Below are positions 51,656-63,930 of a DNA stretch of 64,000 nucleotides, one piece after another. Position 1 is the stretch's first letter. Each line of letters starts with the position of its first letter. Both the position numbers and the translations under genes were made by a program. This stretch comes from Prostheceraeus crozeri (Eukaryota > Platyhelminthes > Polycladida > Euryleptidae): positions 1-64,000 of the forward strand of contig CAJQUW010012957.1 of the NCBI GenBank assembly GCA_907163375.1. The letters run 5' to 3'. A model generated the notes under the pieces. It was not told the DNA's origin, did not search any database, and was given only the letters and a program-made list of their open reading frames with translations.

Positions 51656-53032
51656 TAATTTATTAATTAATTATTTTTTAATAACTTGTATATGCATATA
51701 TTATAAATATTATCACAATGTAAAATTATATATCAATATAACTAGCATATAATTGAATATTTTCGTCAAGCCTAGACTCGACATTTTGGACTACTCGCAG
51801 GCTCCTACCATGTACATGTATGTTACTAAAACTTATCTTCATCTTGTGTTAGCTTGATGATCATAGCTAATGCACAAATTTCTGATATACCACTTTGGAC
51901 ACGAAGATGATCGTGAAGTGCACGTGGCAAACGGTCGTCTCGGGTTAATCAATTGAGCCAACATTGGGGATGTCTCATAAGTTTGACAACATGAACACCG
52001 TCAGTGCGTCAAATAATTCGATATTTTGCTGCAGCATCCTTTCGGATCTATGATGTGATCTAGGCAATGCACAATAGTTAGTAAGTTCTATGGTTGCATG
52101 TCATGGGGATGGGATCTTAGGCACTTAAGCAAATATGCATTACCACATACCACATTGTAATGCAGCCTATCATTAAAGAGTTGTCTACGGCTAATAAACA
52201 CGCTATGATTCTACCGTATATTTTGGTAAACATTCATGTGTAGTTCAAGTTATCACAGCACGAAGAATGTTAAAATTTCTCATTTTTTGCAAACTCAAAC
52301 CAATCATTTTCACATTCTTCGAGAGAAGTAAGTGCTGAATGCAATTCATAATACAACACATTGTATATGAGAGCAACATTTCTAGTGATTCTCTAATAGC
52401 ATTTCTGGCAGCTTGTCTATTTACTGTCTCAAGGTTATTGCATTAGTCTGCAGAATGTCAGTCTCCTTTATACTTTATCGAATAACCGCCTTTAAACACT
52501 GTTTTTTAACAAGTGATATTGAAAATAAATAAAATGTGATAGTTTCAGCACAATCAATACATGATCTATCATTGAAGAGATAATTGTTCAATTTCAGAAA
52601 TGACCGGCTCAGTGTCATGCTTTTTAGCGCGAATCCAAAATTCAAGGATCCGTCTATTCGATGGATTCGCGCGAATTCCAATATTAGTCTTCACTGTGTG
52701 TATGCAATTCTCGATATGGCATTCTTGGATAATGAAATCATATTACTTTTCGAATAATGATTTTCTTGGATTATTGTTTGATTCTCTCCACAATTGAACC
52801 TCAAAAAGGTGTCTACAGTGTAGCCTAAAAGACAGGCGTCTATAATGCGTAGATTGCATTTCATCAGATGTTTGTGCTTGTCTTTATGTTAAACAGACGA
52901 GCAGATATCAGCGCATGTTTTATTGATGGAACTGATTTGAATGAAAGGTTCATTGATTGCGGCATGTGCCTTCAATTTAATTTTGCGTTTTGACGATTCA
53001 ATTTTGATTTTAACTTTTGAATATCGTTTCAG
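51656..53032. other. No supported gene; possible intron
   Basis: AT-rich at its start. It ends with a pyrimidine-poor but AG-ending segment (CGTTTCAG) that could be the acceptor of the exon at 53033. Confidence 0.35.
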
Positions 53033-53245
53033 ATGCATCAACTTCTAGACCATTTTCTCACTTGGATGACTCAGTAACAGCTGGATGTACATGGTCAAGT
53101 GCGAGCGGTCATTTATCTGATTATCCCAATGGTTCCGAAAAACCATCTGCAGTAAGAGTTTGTTCAAATGGTCAGTTATTCTGCGAGAATATTACTGAAG
53201 GGGGAATGGATTTCTTTTCTTCTCATGTCAATTATGATAGATTCG
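53033..53245 (+). CDS. Candidate internal exon of an unidentified gene
   Basis: Open reading in one frame between an acceptor (CGTTTCAG, ending 53032) and a good donor (TTCG|GTAAGT at 53245/53246). It encodes a Ser/Gly/Cys-rich segment including TSRPFSHLDDSVTAGCTW and SHVNYDRF. The donor phase (one base of the codon left) agrees with a 27-nt candidate microexon at 53361-53387 and with a terminal exon at 54467-54500. I recognise no domain. It is the best non-transposon coding candidate in the window. Confidence 0.4.
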
Positions 53246-53360
53246 GTAAGTGGAAATGCAGTTATAAGTATGGAATCTTCCTAAAAATTGAGTCTCATCA
53301 ATTTTGATTTTCGATCATGATCAAGCATATAGTGATATATATATATATATTTTTTTTCAG

Positions 53361-53387
53361 AAATAAAAGCGCTTCAGGACAATTTAG
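53361..53387 (+). CDS. Candidate 27-nt microexon
   Basis: TTTTTTTCAG acceptor, 27 bases coding IKALQDNL with phase-1 ends on both sides, then a GT(ATTA) donor. The symmetrical phase matches the exon before it. Confidence 0.3.
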
Positions 53388-53749
53388 GTATTATTATTAA
53401 CCAAAACAAGTTAAAATAATAAAAGTACAAATTTTCAAACTGTAACTACAATCCGTCATCAGGTAAAAGGATGATGCAAAGGAATGATCCTGCATCCTCC
53501 TTTCCCTGCATGACATGTGTTGCCCCACTTCCAGTCAGCAAACACACAGGTATCTGTGGGAAGGAGTATCCCCTTAAGTTCAAAGCTATGCAGATTTTCC
53601 AGCTTTTTTTGCATGCCACTTAATACATAAGAGAGGCTAGAGGAAGCTACTTCATTTCTAAATTTAATCTTTGTTGAACTCTATGTGATTTCTTAATGCG
53701 CTTTGGTGATTTTACCATTAAGAATATCTAAAGAAATCAAAGGATAATT

Positions 53750-54080
53750 TACGTCACATGGGGAGAGGAGCTTTTTCACTCTTTTTCGTTCTATGCGACA
53801 TTACAAATAGATTAGTGTGTCCAATATCTGCTGTAGCAAATGTCTATAAAGCAACGTAAAGGATAACAAGAAACAGTGCACATTGTTTTAAGAGGAACAT
53901 GATAGGAATTCTTCTTGACTGAAAGAAAGATGATATACAGTCGAATGTGTATAGACATAGACTGTCTCTCAGTGGAACAGCAAGTGCTCTGATGTTTAGT
54001 GCATCGATTAGAGATATTCTTCACTCATCCAAAGTCACATCAATTCGGTGCATGTGTTAAAGGCATTCGTCGTTGTGATC
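53750..54080. repeat. Diverged duplicate block, copy 2
   Basis: Same-orientation relative of 50210-50540. If the exon chain 53033-54500 is real, this copy lies within an intron. Confidence 0.5.
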
Positions 54081-54466
54081 TCGAAGTTATTTTTCAACTG
54101 CAAGTGTAATCGGGAACAGTGTAAACTGAGAATTAGAACATTCATACAAATTAAAAGGAATCGATCAGGAATAAGCGAAAATGGTTCTCTTATCGAGATG
54201 TTCGGCTTGAGGGAGTCTGCACATCCTTTAAGAAGCTTAGTCAAATAATTCGAAATAATGTCATCTGATGTTTCATTGATTACCGCATTGATTTTGAAGG
54301 ATTCTACAATACAATTAATCATGAGAGATAGGCCTATCAAATTTTAAGATGTCCTTGTTTTGCAGTGCTGACCCGCCTCGATGTCTGATTTAACTGTATG
54401 AAATCTCAAAGAATCTGTGCTGTATGTATACGTTCTGTTTAATTAACAGTTATTCTTTCCATTCAG

Positions 54467-54500
54467 TCGAAGAGACATTGGAAAGTTTGGCAACGTAAAA
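54467..54500 (+). CDS. Candidate terminal exon
   Basis: Acceptor TTCTTTCCATTCAG, then a frame in the right phase reading EETLESLAT and a TAA stop. Alternative downstream acceptors occur at 56222 (TTTTTTCAG) and 57174 (TTTTTTACAG), each followed by an open stretch, so alternative ends are possible. Confidence 0.3.
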
Positions 54501-55172
54501 TCTAATGCTGCATCATTCATGAATATGCCGAACTATGTAAATTTATCAAACTCAGGAGCCTTATCAAATTCCTCACTTTTTTTGGTGCACGAAGCTCGGA
54601 GTTAGATTAAGAGTCCCTTCAAAATTTGCTGCCTCCAAAACCGTGACTTTGATTGTAGTGCGGTTATGTGATCGATTCTAAGAAATTCAGTTTTGCATGA
54701 GTTGTGAGTTCCATTCACATGAAGAAATGTAGGGAATTGCCTTATCATCGTTAATGTGAGTATTAGCCCACGTATCCATCAGATTCCTAAATTAATGACG
54801 TTGGTTCAATTGATGTTTTGAGTCGGTAATGATTGCTAGTACATGTACGTGTACATTGGGATTGCATGGAGATTCGATTCCAAGGTCGCTAAGCACAACA
54901 GGCATGAGAGGTCATCAATCAGGAGTAGGGATCTGCGAATCTTCGAGATTCGATTCGATAAAAATTCGAATCGGTTTACGTCGATTGGCCAACAATTATT
55001 TCAACAGCCTCCTTTCGTTCGTTAATGGTTGAAAATGATGTTGCAATATGCTTGAGATGTTGGATTCTCACTGATAGTGGCGAAAACTACGAGGTTGCTG
55101 AACTACGTCATTACCCTATGTGCTGCATGTTGCTCAGATTAGGGCTTCGGACTCGGTCGATCTTAACTGGAC
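54501..55172. other. No supported gene
   Basis: Contains an ATTCGATTCGATAAAAATTC palindromic patch near 54950-54975; nothing else recognised. Confidence 0.35.
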
Positions 55173-55175
55173 CGA

Positions 55176-55978
55176 GGGGATTGTGAATAAAACTTGACGA
55201 TTAATCGGAATCACACGCATAATTTTCATTCGTAAACGCTAGCGATTAATCTTGATAAAGATTAATCGTAGAATTGTGTGAATAGAAATTTACTTTATGA
55301 CGATTGATCTTTACGTTTAAGATTAATCTTTAAGCCATGCGCATCCAGATTCGTCATCCCGCGTCATGGAAACGATATGACCTTTTCAAAGGAGTGGTCG
55401 CACGTGCTTACTCGTATTGCAGCATTTCTTAATCATTCCTTGTTATCACTTATCACACGATGGAAGCCAAAGCGAAGAGAGCAAAAAGATGGACAGAAAT
55501 GGAAGTTGATCGACAAGATCGATGAGATGGTAAATTGTCGACCGAGTAAAACGATAATTCCTTAGAATTTCATTGTCTCTCAAGCAGTCCAACGGATTGT
55601 TGCGATCTCGAAATATCCTCTCTCTTCGAAGATGTCTACGAGATCGATTTTGAAAAACCATCGCAATAAGCGCCATCATTCACTAATGTCGTATTTTCAA
55701 TCGGTGCATCTATATTATTTTGTCATTGTAGATTATCCGTCGATGAGATCACTCTGTCATTGGTTCTTTAAATTCTTCTTTATCTTAACGACGACGAAAG
55801 GACCATTCGTAGATGTACGAATCATTTCCTTCTTTCACGAATGATCTAGAAGTTAACGATTAATTGTACACTTCATTTACACGTGCTATTATGCGTAGAG
55901 AAAAATGCGCACGATTTATTCGCTAACGAAGAATATTCATGCGTACAAATAATCGCTAACTTTTTATTCACAATCCCC
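55176..55978. mobile_element. PIF/Harbinger-type transposon, internally deleted
   Basis: Terminal inverted repeats GGGGATTGTGAATAAAA (left start 55176, right end 55978) and a 3-bp duplication CGA on both sides (55173-55175, 55979-55981). Subterminal ACGATTAATC/GATTAATCG repeats occur on both sides. It holds a transposase N-terminal relic on the minus strand. Confidence 0.8.
55446..55679 (-). pseudogene. Harbinger transposase N-terminal relic
   Basis: The frame shows RRERIFRDRNNPLDCLRDNE and ILRNYRFTRSTIYHLIDLVD, the characteristic N-terminal R-D-R-x-NPLD ... RYRF pattern of HARBI1-like transposases. After this the sequence shifts frame and no DDE catalytic core is present in the remaining 250 bp. 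Confidence 0.75.
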
Positions 55979-55981
55979 CGA

Positions 55982-57949
55982 GTCTGATATACTTTACAAT
56001 TAACAAGGGCCTAACAGATTTAAAGCAGAATTGTAAATGGCCCATTTTCAGATTCGTTAGCTTCTATCTATTCGATATCTGCTTAAGTTATGCAATTTAA
56101 TCTATTTTCTGAAAGATGCTTCTGAAAGGAAGCTTGTTTAAATAGGTCACTATTTCCATTTTATATATGTTGAATTGAAAACCTGTAGCTACCGCCTATG
56201 ATATTCAATTAATTTTTTCAGAATTGCCACATTTTAGGAAATGGTATCAGTTTGACATTTCGAGTAGTTTAAGAAAAATGATCAAGCACACAAAAGGCAT
56301 AGATGCTACACGACGGACTGCACGTTGTAGGCTAGCCTACATGCACACTGTAATAAAGATCAGTCATGCGTTGCAGTCCAACAATAGGTTTAGTTTTGCA
56401 AAATCAATAATTTTTCATGCTTTACGATAAATATAAAACAATCAAAGTACAAACTCATTGCTACTCTTTTATTCAATTTGTGTTTACTTATTACAAATTA
56501 TGCTTCGCACTTTTCAATATCATCGTAGGCCTAGCTATTATGGTCACATGTTAGTTGTAGGCCCATCATGAATTACCTGCAGAGATGCTGTCATATAAGC
56601 GGTAGACAAGATGACATTACGTGTGTATGTGTTTGCAGATTGTGATTTTAAACAAATTGTTTAAAATAAAATAAAATATCAAAATAAAATTACATGTGCG
56701 GTATTAAATACTATAATAAAAATTCAAGCATTCCTGAATATCTTCATCGCATGAACGGTTGACAAGCAGTCGGTAATAGGCTACATCTCGGTAAGGTTCT
56801 GTTTTAATTTGCAGATTGCATTTTTTTGTAAAAACAGTTACCGGTACTTGAATATCAAAATAAAATTATTGATAAATACTAAGAGTATTGATTAAAAAAA
56901 TAATTGATAAATTGTTAATGATCACAATTCAACCACTCTTGAATATCTTCATTTGCTATCAAAATTCCTAAGAATATCGCTTCCCACATTGTCAGAGATG
57001 AAATAATCCAAAAGCAGTTATCTTAATAGTCTTTACTGTAACACCTAAAATTACTATAAATGATTTATCTTCTGAACTTTGAGTAGGCCTACCCATAGAA
57101 TGTTAATTAAGATCCGTTAAGTTTGATAATTCTGCTCTGCACATCAGCACAAGATTTGTCTTCTTTTTTACAGGTGTTGATTGCTGAGGCTGTGTATCTG
57201 TCCGTCGATGACTCAATATCTGACCTACATTCGGCTGCTTTTCCGTCCTGTCTTGTGAGCTAATTAGCCCCGAAAACTACTGGAATTATTCTTTATCCAT
57301 AAATCTCTCATACTCGCAACGTCCAAGCGATCATCAGATTCGGACAACCGTGTTGTGGTCCAACCGCGAAGATGTTTTTTTCAGTGACCTCGTATCATTG
57401 CTTCAAACTTCATTTGGTAGTGACTGTTTCTCCGTTGAACTGTAAATTTTTCGTGATATCACCTCTATTCTTAAAAATGTAACTGATAACGGCGCGACGG
57501 TGTTTGACTCGAAATGACAGTGTTTCAGATGAAGTGAAATGCGTATTCGGGCTGTGGGCATGCTTTCTGGTTGGAAGGATTTTCAAATGAAGAATGATCA
57601 AATCCGGATAGAGAAATTTTCTTTATGTTGATAAAAGTGATATTCATAAAAATTATTTGTATCGGATCGTTCGATGTGTGCTACTATATAAAACTGTTCA
57701 TTTTCCAAATACGTATGAAAAATTGTATTTTTGAAGGATATCCATTCCTTCTGCTATTTACTTTGGGGAGCAGGGCTCAGTTTTGTCTCAGGGCTCATCT
57801 CTATGAATGTTACCGTACAAAGTATAATTTTAGTAAGATCAGTCATTTTATTCTAGTCATGCAGTTTTATATGCTGTACGGATTTTGAACGATTTTGAGC
57901 ATGAATAATTCGAGCAGAGCGTTTTACTAGCTATCTTTTTGCCGAATTA
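55982..57949. other. No supported gene
   Basis: Small open frames at 56224-56430, 57410-57601 and 57625-57888 show no motif. Possible splice acceptors at 56222 and 57174 are noted with the exon candidates. Confidence 0.35.
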
Positions 57950-58310
57950 TGATTGTTTTGGTTTTCTATTTGATAAATATAAAACATTTCTTACAAGAAG
58001 ATATTTTTCATGAATTCAAATTTGCAAATGTTTCGTAATCGCCTATGAAGTAGGATAAAATTTGCTTATTATTTACTAAACATATTATAAAAGCTAGAAA
58101 TAATTTGCTAAATGTTTTGTAAAAGTTTGGAGAATTTACAAAATATTTACTAAACATTTCGTAAAAGTTCAAAAAATTTGCCAAATATTTTGTGGAAGTT
58201 TGGAAAGTCTGCTAAATATTTAGTAAAAGTTTAGGAAATGTACTAGGTTTGATAAATATTTCTGAAATGTTTAGGACTTTAATGCCAAGTACTTGGTAAG
58301 TATTTGTTAA
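57950..58310. repeat. Tandem AT-rich repeat, relative of 44690-44950
   Basis: Five or more imperfect copies of a unit of about 45 bp containing TTTACTAAACATTTCGTAAA and AAAGTTTGG words. Confidence 0.6.
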
Positions 58311-59689
58311 ACTGACAGCGATGATATTACTCGGGGACCCGACTGATGGTGACTGTACGAAGATTCTTGAATATTCTATGAGTATAGCATACATGCATTT
58401 TCGGAATATTGAATCAACCAAATGTGGTACAAGCATTGTAGAACAAGTCTTTATTCACAAAATATCATTTTTCCAAAGTCGCACTGTATAAAGAAGCGAT
58501 TTCGAAGTATCAATGCATTTTTCTTTTATCGAAATTTCTGAGGTTCCACTACAACGAAGTCCAATGGGCACATAGATATTTTCTAATTTCAAAATATCAC
58601 TTCACTGAAGTCAGATTGAGTAAACAGGCAATTTTGGATAGTATCATTAGAAAAAAGCAATTGCACACAAATAATGTACATTGGTTGCCTTACACACAAT
58701 ATTGGGACTGAGGAGGTTAATGATCTTTAAGAGAATTTTCGGTTGTTGTGGATAAACACGTGATACGGACAAGACCGAGAGCGGAATCTGCTGAAATTAC
58801 ATGCCTACTATAATAGAGAATGGTTGAAAAAAACAAATTGATGAATTGTTACTGCAATCTATTCAAAAGATAAAAAGATATTCTCGGAATTACAACAATC
58901 CATTCTGCAGCACAGAATTCTCGACGAAGAAAAAAGATCACACGGTGTTTTGTTCAACTTCATATCCTCCTAGGAGTGTGCAAGTGGTCACCATCGGAAT
59001 GAAAAGCAGGAAGATCAACATTTCTTCATCAATCCAGTTGCTTCCTTCTTGGCCTGCAAAATAAGAAGATCAGCTGACATTTTCCATTCAGTTGACAATC
59101 TCAGAATGGGCAACAAAATCAGATTGCATCATTCAAATGCTATTTTGGTCCGCCTAGTTCACGCTGATTATTAGTAAGTTGTTCAATGAAAATCGAAGAC
59201 ACCAGGCTTGCCGTGGATATGATATTCATGGAGCTATGGATGGATATCGAATTTTTCTGAAATATCCATGGATATCCATGAGATTTTTTTGAATGTGTAT
59301 TCCGAAAATTGCTGCTGCAATGATCTCAAATGCATTATTGTCGATAACTTGACGTCGTTATTGCGACAATATCTCCTGTATGATTTCAAGGTTATTGGTT
59401 AATACTTGCTATCAAATTACCAACTTTTGAGGAGAAGCAAAAACTGTCTGTTCGCAATTGGAAGCCATCTTCGCATGTGGTTTTCAACATCCTATTATCG
59501 ACAAGATATTTTCAAAAATAAATTGAATCCAAGAAGGGGCTGTAATTGAGTGTAGTTCATTTTATGAATGCACATGTGCGCCGTATTACTTGCTAAAGCA
59601 CATGTGAGATATTCCACAAGACTTAGGTCGCATTAGTCGCTGAAATTTTGACACAGGATCCGGACTAGCATTAACCTCTTCACGGCGTT
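58311..59689. other. No supported gene
   Basis: Nothing recognised apart from a short ATGGATATCCATGG-like palindromic patch near 59215-59285. Confidence 0.35.
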
Positions 59690-59917
59690 GATGTGATGAG
59701 CAAGTCACGCATAAATAGACCGTAAATGAAGCTTTTACGTCACTACTCCCCATACTTGGGGCTTGGACGGTGCTGACATAGTCAGACTTATGGAGCGTTG
59801 TAGTACTTTTAGTCCGGATGCCCTTCCTGCCGACTTCCAATGACAGCTTCGGGGCTCGACCTCTGGATCGAAAGATCGCTAGGCCAAGCACTTAACCACT
59901 GTGCCACGGAGACCACA
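59690..59917 (-). mobile_element. tRNA-derived SINE
   Basis: On the minus strand a tRNA-like head carries an A box TGGCACAGTGG (59906-59896) and a B box GGTCGAGCC (within 59869-59850). It is followed by AGGAAGGGCATCCGGAC, a body word found in several animal tRNA-SINEs. No intact cloverleaf acceptor is evident, so this is a SINE and not a tRNA gene. Confidence 0.7.
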
Positions 59918-60137
59918 GGGGCAGAAATATCCACCATAAATATACCGTAAACCGCACCGTAAACTAAATACTGTCCTGTTTTTTTCTGAAAGATAAAACA
60001 AATAAGCTGATACGATCATGCGTTGTGTATAATTTTGAATGTCGGGTTGATCCTGATACCCAATACTTGGGACAAACGAAACGAAGATTACATCAAAGAA
60101 TAAAAGAACATATAAGAGGTAACTGAGCCGTAAGTAG

Positions 60138-60832
60138 CAGGGATGCGAGGTCCTATCATTTTGATAGGACTCCGACTCCGGGTGGCAAGTATATAAGCTT
60201 AGTTTTTTGAAAAATTAACTGGTAGCCTACATCACAGATCATTATAGGCTTACCTGAATCGATATTTAGTGATCATTGCTGTATCAATTATCAATCATTT
60301 TCGATGAAAGTTGATCAAATGTCGCTTTAAGTTGGATACATGCGACTCGGCTCCTCCCATCTTGTTGATGTGTGCTTCACACGGGTTTTCTCCAGTCTCT
60401 ACCAGGCAGGAGAATCCCCCATCCTTCTCCAAAAAATATGAGTACTGTTTCAATTTTAATATCCGCTTTGGATGAGACATCACACACGATTAACGTGAGT
60501 GTAAGAGGTAATGTTCTCAAACAAACTAGTATTTCATTTTTGTCTCTGGTGTGACATTTGGTGTGTAGGTGTGATCGAGGCTAGGAAGGATTGTCTTCTC
60601 TACTAAATCACCGAGTGAAAAGACAATCCTTTTTTCCACTATCACGGTTCATTCCCTCAACTATTACAAGCTTTGTAATTGTATGAACTGCTGTCTCTGT
60701 TATACTTTTGTTTGACGGAGAAAGTTGACATCAAGACGAAGACAGCCATGCACGAGAATGAATGATTTGCTTGTATTATATTATTTCGGATCTAGTTATA
60801 GGCCGGAGTCTGGAGTCCTATCCACATCCCTG
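60138..60832 (-). mobile_element. hAT transposon derivative with perfect 8-bp duplication
   Basis: Termini CAGGGATGCGAGG and (reverse complement) CAGGGATGTGGA. GTAAGTAG is duplicated at 60130-60137 and 60833-60840. Both ends contain AGGACTCC/GGAGTCCT palindromic words. The 695-bp body holds a BED zinc-finger relic on the minus strand. Confidence 0.88.
60295..60483 (-). pseudogene. BED zinc-finger part of a hAT transposase
   Basis: 62 codons including GGFSCLVETGENPCEAHI and SNLKRHLINFHRK: paired cysteines followed by H-x4-H, the BED-type finger that binds hAT ends. No hAT dimerisation or catalytic domain is present in this short element. A related relic lies at about 15.0-15.2 kb. Confidence 0.65.
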
Positions 60833-60961
60833 GTAAGTAGCCATCTGACCATATGTTCAAACTGTAGTAATGACATCAATAATTGTTTTTCTGTTAAATA
60901 CACTGGACGTAGTGAATTTGAAACTCGTATAGTAGAAGCGTTGTTAATAAATGATAAATGA

Positions 60962-61664
60962 TATAAATGACCCTCTTATGGTAAATCTCTTTTCTTAGAC
61001 GTATTCGAATAATTGTTTTTGAAAATTGTTAGTGTTCTCCTTGAATCGATGTCAGCGAATGAGCTTATTATGTCTATTCATTGGTTGCAGCTGCCCAAAG
61101 ATAATTCGAATAAAACTTTTACTTTTCAAAAACGAATTACCGCGGACAAATAATAAATGCTCCAAATGTTGACAAATGCTCCAATACATTTCGATCTCTG
61201 GTTTCTTTGAATTTGATTTTTAGTTGCCATCCGTCGGGATTTGAAGGGAGCAACAAAAATAATTTTCTGCGACCGTGTGGTAATTTATTCCCAATATTTC
61301 GGCTTATCAAGGGATGCAGGAAGGGAAATCATACTTAATGTCATTAAGAAAATTTAAACTAACCTATCTATGAAATACAACCTAGAACCATAGTAGATTA
61401 TGGACAGTGGGACATGCTAACACAGGGTTTTAGCAAAAATATCATGGATTACAAAAAGATAAAAAATCTATAAAAATATAAAATATATAAAACGTCCGGT
61501 TTCTTGTTCAGGGCTATCAAAACCAATGTAGTTTTTATCTCAATATATGTAGTAGGTCTCCAATTCGCCAGTATGACAGGAAGCTCATTATTTTCTTCCA
61601 TGGAAGATTGTAGCTCAAGATCTACTCTCATATTAGTCCATTCGGCTTGATGAAAGGAAAAAAT
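60962..61664. other. No supported gene
   Basis: AT-rich; possibly the non-coding end of the Penelope element. The open frame 61449-61703 has no motif and runs into the minisatellite. Confidence 0.35.
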
Positions 61665-63930
61665 AGATTCTACAGGGAACGAGGCCGACAATGAGACTTT
61701 CACAGAATGATGAACACCTCATAGTCCGGCAGTCAGCACGAGTTTCTGCAGGGAACGAGGCCGACAATGAGACTTTCACAGAATGATGTACACCTCATAG
61801 TCCGGCAGCCAGCACGAGTTTCTGCAGGGAACGAGGCCGACAATGAGACTTTCACAGAATGATGTACACCTCATAGTGCGGCAGCCAGCACGAGTTTCTG
61901 CAGGGAACGAGGCCGACAATGAGACTTTCACAGAATGATGTACACCTCATAGTCCGGCAGCCAGCACGAGTTTCTGCAGGGAACTAGGCCGACAATGAGA
62001 CTTTCACAGAATGATGTACACCTCATAGTCCGGCAGCCAGCACGAGTTTCTGCAGGGAACGAGGCCGACAATGAGACTTTCACAGAATGATGTGCACCTC
62101 ATAGTACGGCAGCCAGCACGAGTTTCTGCAGGGAACGAGGCCGACAATGAGACTTTCACAGAATGATGCACACCTCATAGTCCGGCAGCCATCACGAGTT
62201 TCTACAGGGAACGAGGCCGACAATGAGACTTTCACAGAATGATGAACACCTCATAGTCCGGCAGCCAGCACGAGTTTCTGCAGGGAACGAGGCCGACAAT
62301 GAGACTTTCACAGAATGATGTACACCTCATAGTCCGGCAGCCAGCACGAGTTTCTGCAGGGAACGACACCGACAATGAGACTTTCACAGAATGATGTACA
62401 CCTCATAGTCCGGCAGCAGCCAGCACGAGTTTCTGCAGGGAACGAGGCCGACAATGAGACTTTCACAGAATGATGAACACCTCATAGTCCGACAGCCAGT
62501 ATGAGTTTCTGCAGGGAACGAGACCGACAATGAGACTTTCACAGAATGATGAACACCTCATAGTCCGGCAGCCAGTATGAGTTTCTGCAGGGAACGAGAC
62601 CGACAATGAGACTTTCACAGAATGATGAACATCTCATAGTCCGGCAGCCAGCACGAGTTTCTGCAGGGAACGAGGCCGACAATGAGACTTTCACAGAATG
62701 ATGTGCACCTCATAGTCCGGCAGCCTGCACGAGTTTGTGCAGGGAACGAGGCCGATAATGAGACTTTCACAGAATGATGTACACCTCATAGTCCGGCGGC
62801 AGACAGCAGGAGTTTCTGCAGGGAACGAGGCCGAATGTGAGACTTTCACAGAATGATGAACACCTCATAGTCCGGCAGCCAGCACGAGTTTGTGCAGGGA
62901 ACGAGACCGACAATGAGACTTTCACAGAATGATGTGCACCTCATAGTCCGCCGGCAGCCAGCACGAGTTTCTGCAGGGAACGAGACCGACAATGAGACTT
63001 TCACAGAATGATGAACACCTCATAGTCCGGCAGCCAGTATGAGTTTCTGCAGGGAACGAGACCGACAATGAGACTTTCACAGAATGATGAACACCTCATA
63101 GTCCGGCAGCCAGAACGAGTTTCTGCAGGGAACGAGACCGACAATGAGACCTTCACAGAATGATGTACACCTCATTGTGCGGAAGCCAGCACGAGTTTGT
63201 GCAGGGAACGAGACCGACAATGAGACTTTCACAGAATGATGTGCACCTCATAGTCCGCCGGCAGCCAGCACGAGTTTCTGCAGGGAACGAGACCGACAAT
63301 GAGACTTTCACAGAATGATGAACACCTCATAGTCCGGCAGCCAGTATGAGTTTCTGCAGGGAACGAGGCCGAAAATGAGACTTTCACAGAATGATGTACA
63401 CCTCATTGTGCGGAAGCCAGCACGAGTTTCTGCAGGGAACGAGACCGACAATGAGACCTTCACAGAATGATGTACACCTCATTGTGCGGAAGCCAGCACG
63501 AGTTTCTGCAGGGAACGGGACCGACAATGAGACTTTCACAGAATGATGTGCACCTCATAGTCCGGCAGCCAGCACGAGTTTCTGTAGGGAACGAGGCCGA
63601 CAATGAGACTTTCACAGAATGATGTACACCTCATAGTGCGGCAGCCAGCACGAGTTTCTGCAGGGAACGAGGCCGACAATGAGTCTTTCACAGAATGATG
63701 TACACCTCATAGTCCGGCAGCCAAAACGAGTTTCCGCAGGGAACGAGGCCGAAAATGACACTTTCACAGAATGATGTGCACCTCATAGTGCGGCAGACAG
63801 GACGAGTTTCTGCAGGGAACGAGGCCGAAAATGAGACTTTCACAGAATGATGTGCACCTCATAGTCCGGCAGCCAGCACGAGTTTCTGCAGGGAACGAGG
63901 CCGAAAATGACACTTTCACAGAATGAACCT
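61665..63930. repeat. 76-bp minisatellite, about 30 copies
   Basis: Head-to-tail copies with a 76-bp period (CAGGGAAC at 61673, 61749, 61825, 61901 and so on). Some units carry 3-bp additions (GCAGCAGCC, CCGCCGGCAGCC). Variants at fixed sites (GAGGCCG/GAGACCG, GTACACC/GAACACC/GTGCACC, CACGAG/TATGAG) form higher-order blocks. It is GC-richer than its surroundings. No frame stays open through the array. Confidence 0.95.

Larger units (their letters stand above)
59995..60961 (+). mobile_element. Penelope-like GIY-YIG domain interrupted by a hAT element
   Basis: Before the hAT: SCVVYNFECR, then TQYLGQTKRRLHQRIKEHIR (60055-60113). After it: HLTICSNCSND and SEFETRIVEALLINDK (to 60961). Read across the insertion with one target-duplication copy removed, the two parts are in the same frame, with one stop codon at 60124-60126 region. 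This is the C-terminal GIY-YIG endonuclease of a Penelope-like element. Confidence 0.7.

Noticed and set aside
59848-59917. A tRNA gene
   Set aside because: A and B boxes are present but the sequence is embedded in a SINE body and lacks a convincing acceptor stem.
61665-63930. CRISPR-like appearance of the repeat array
   Set aside because: Units are continuous 76-bp head-to-tail copies without unique spacers, in eukaryotic DNA; it is a minisatellite.
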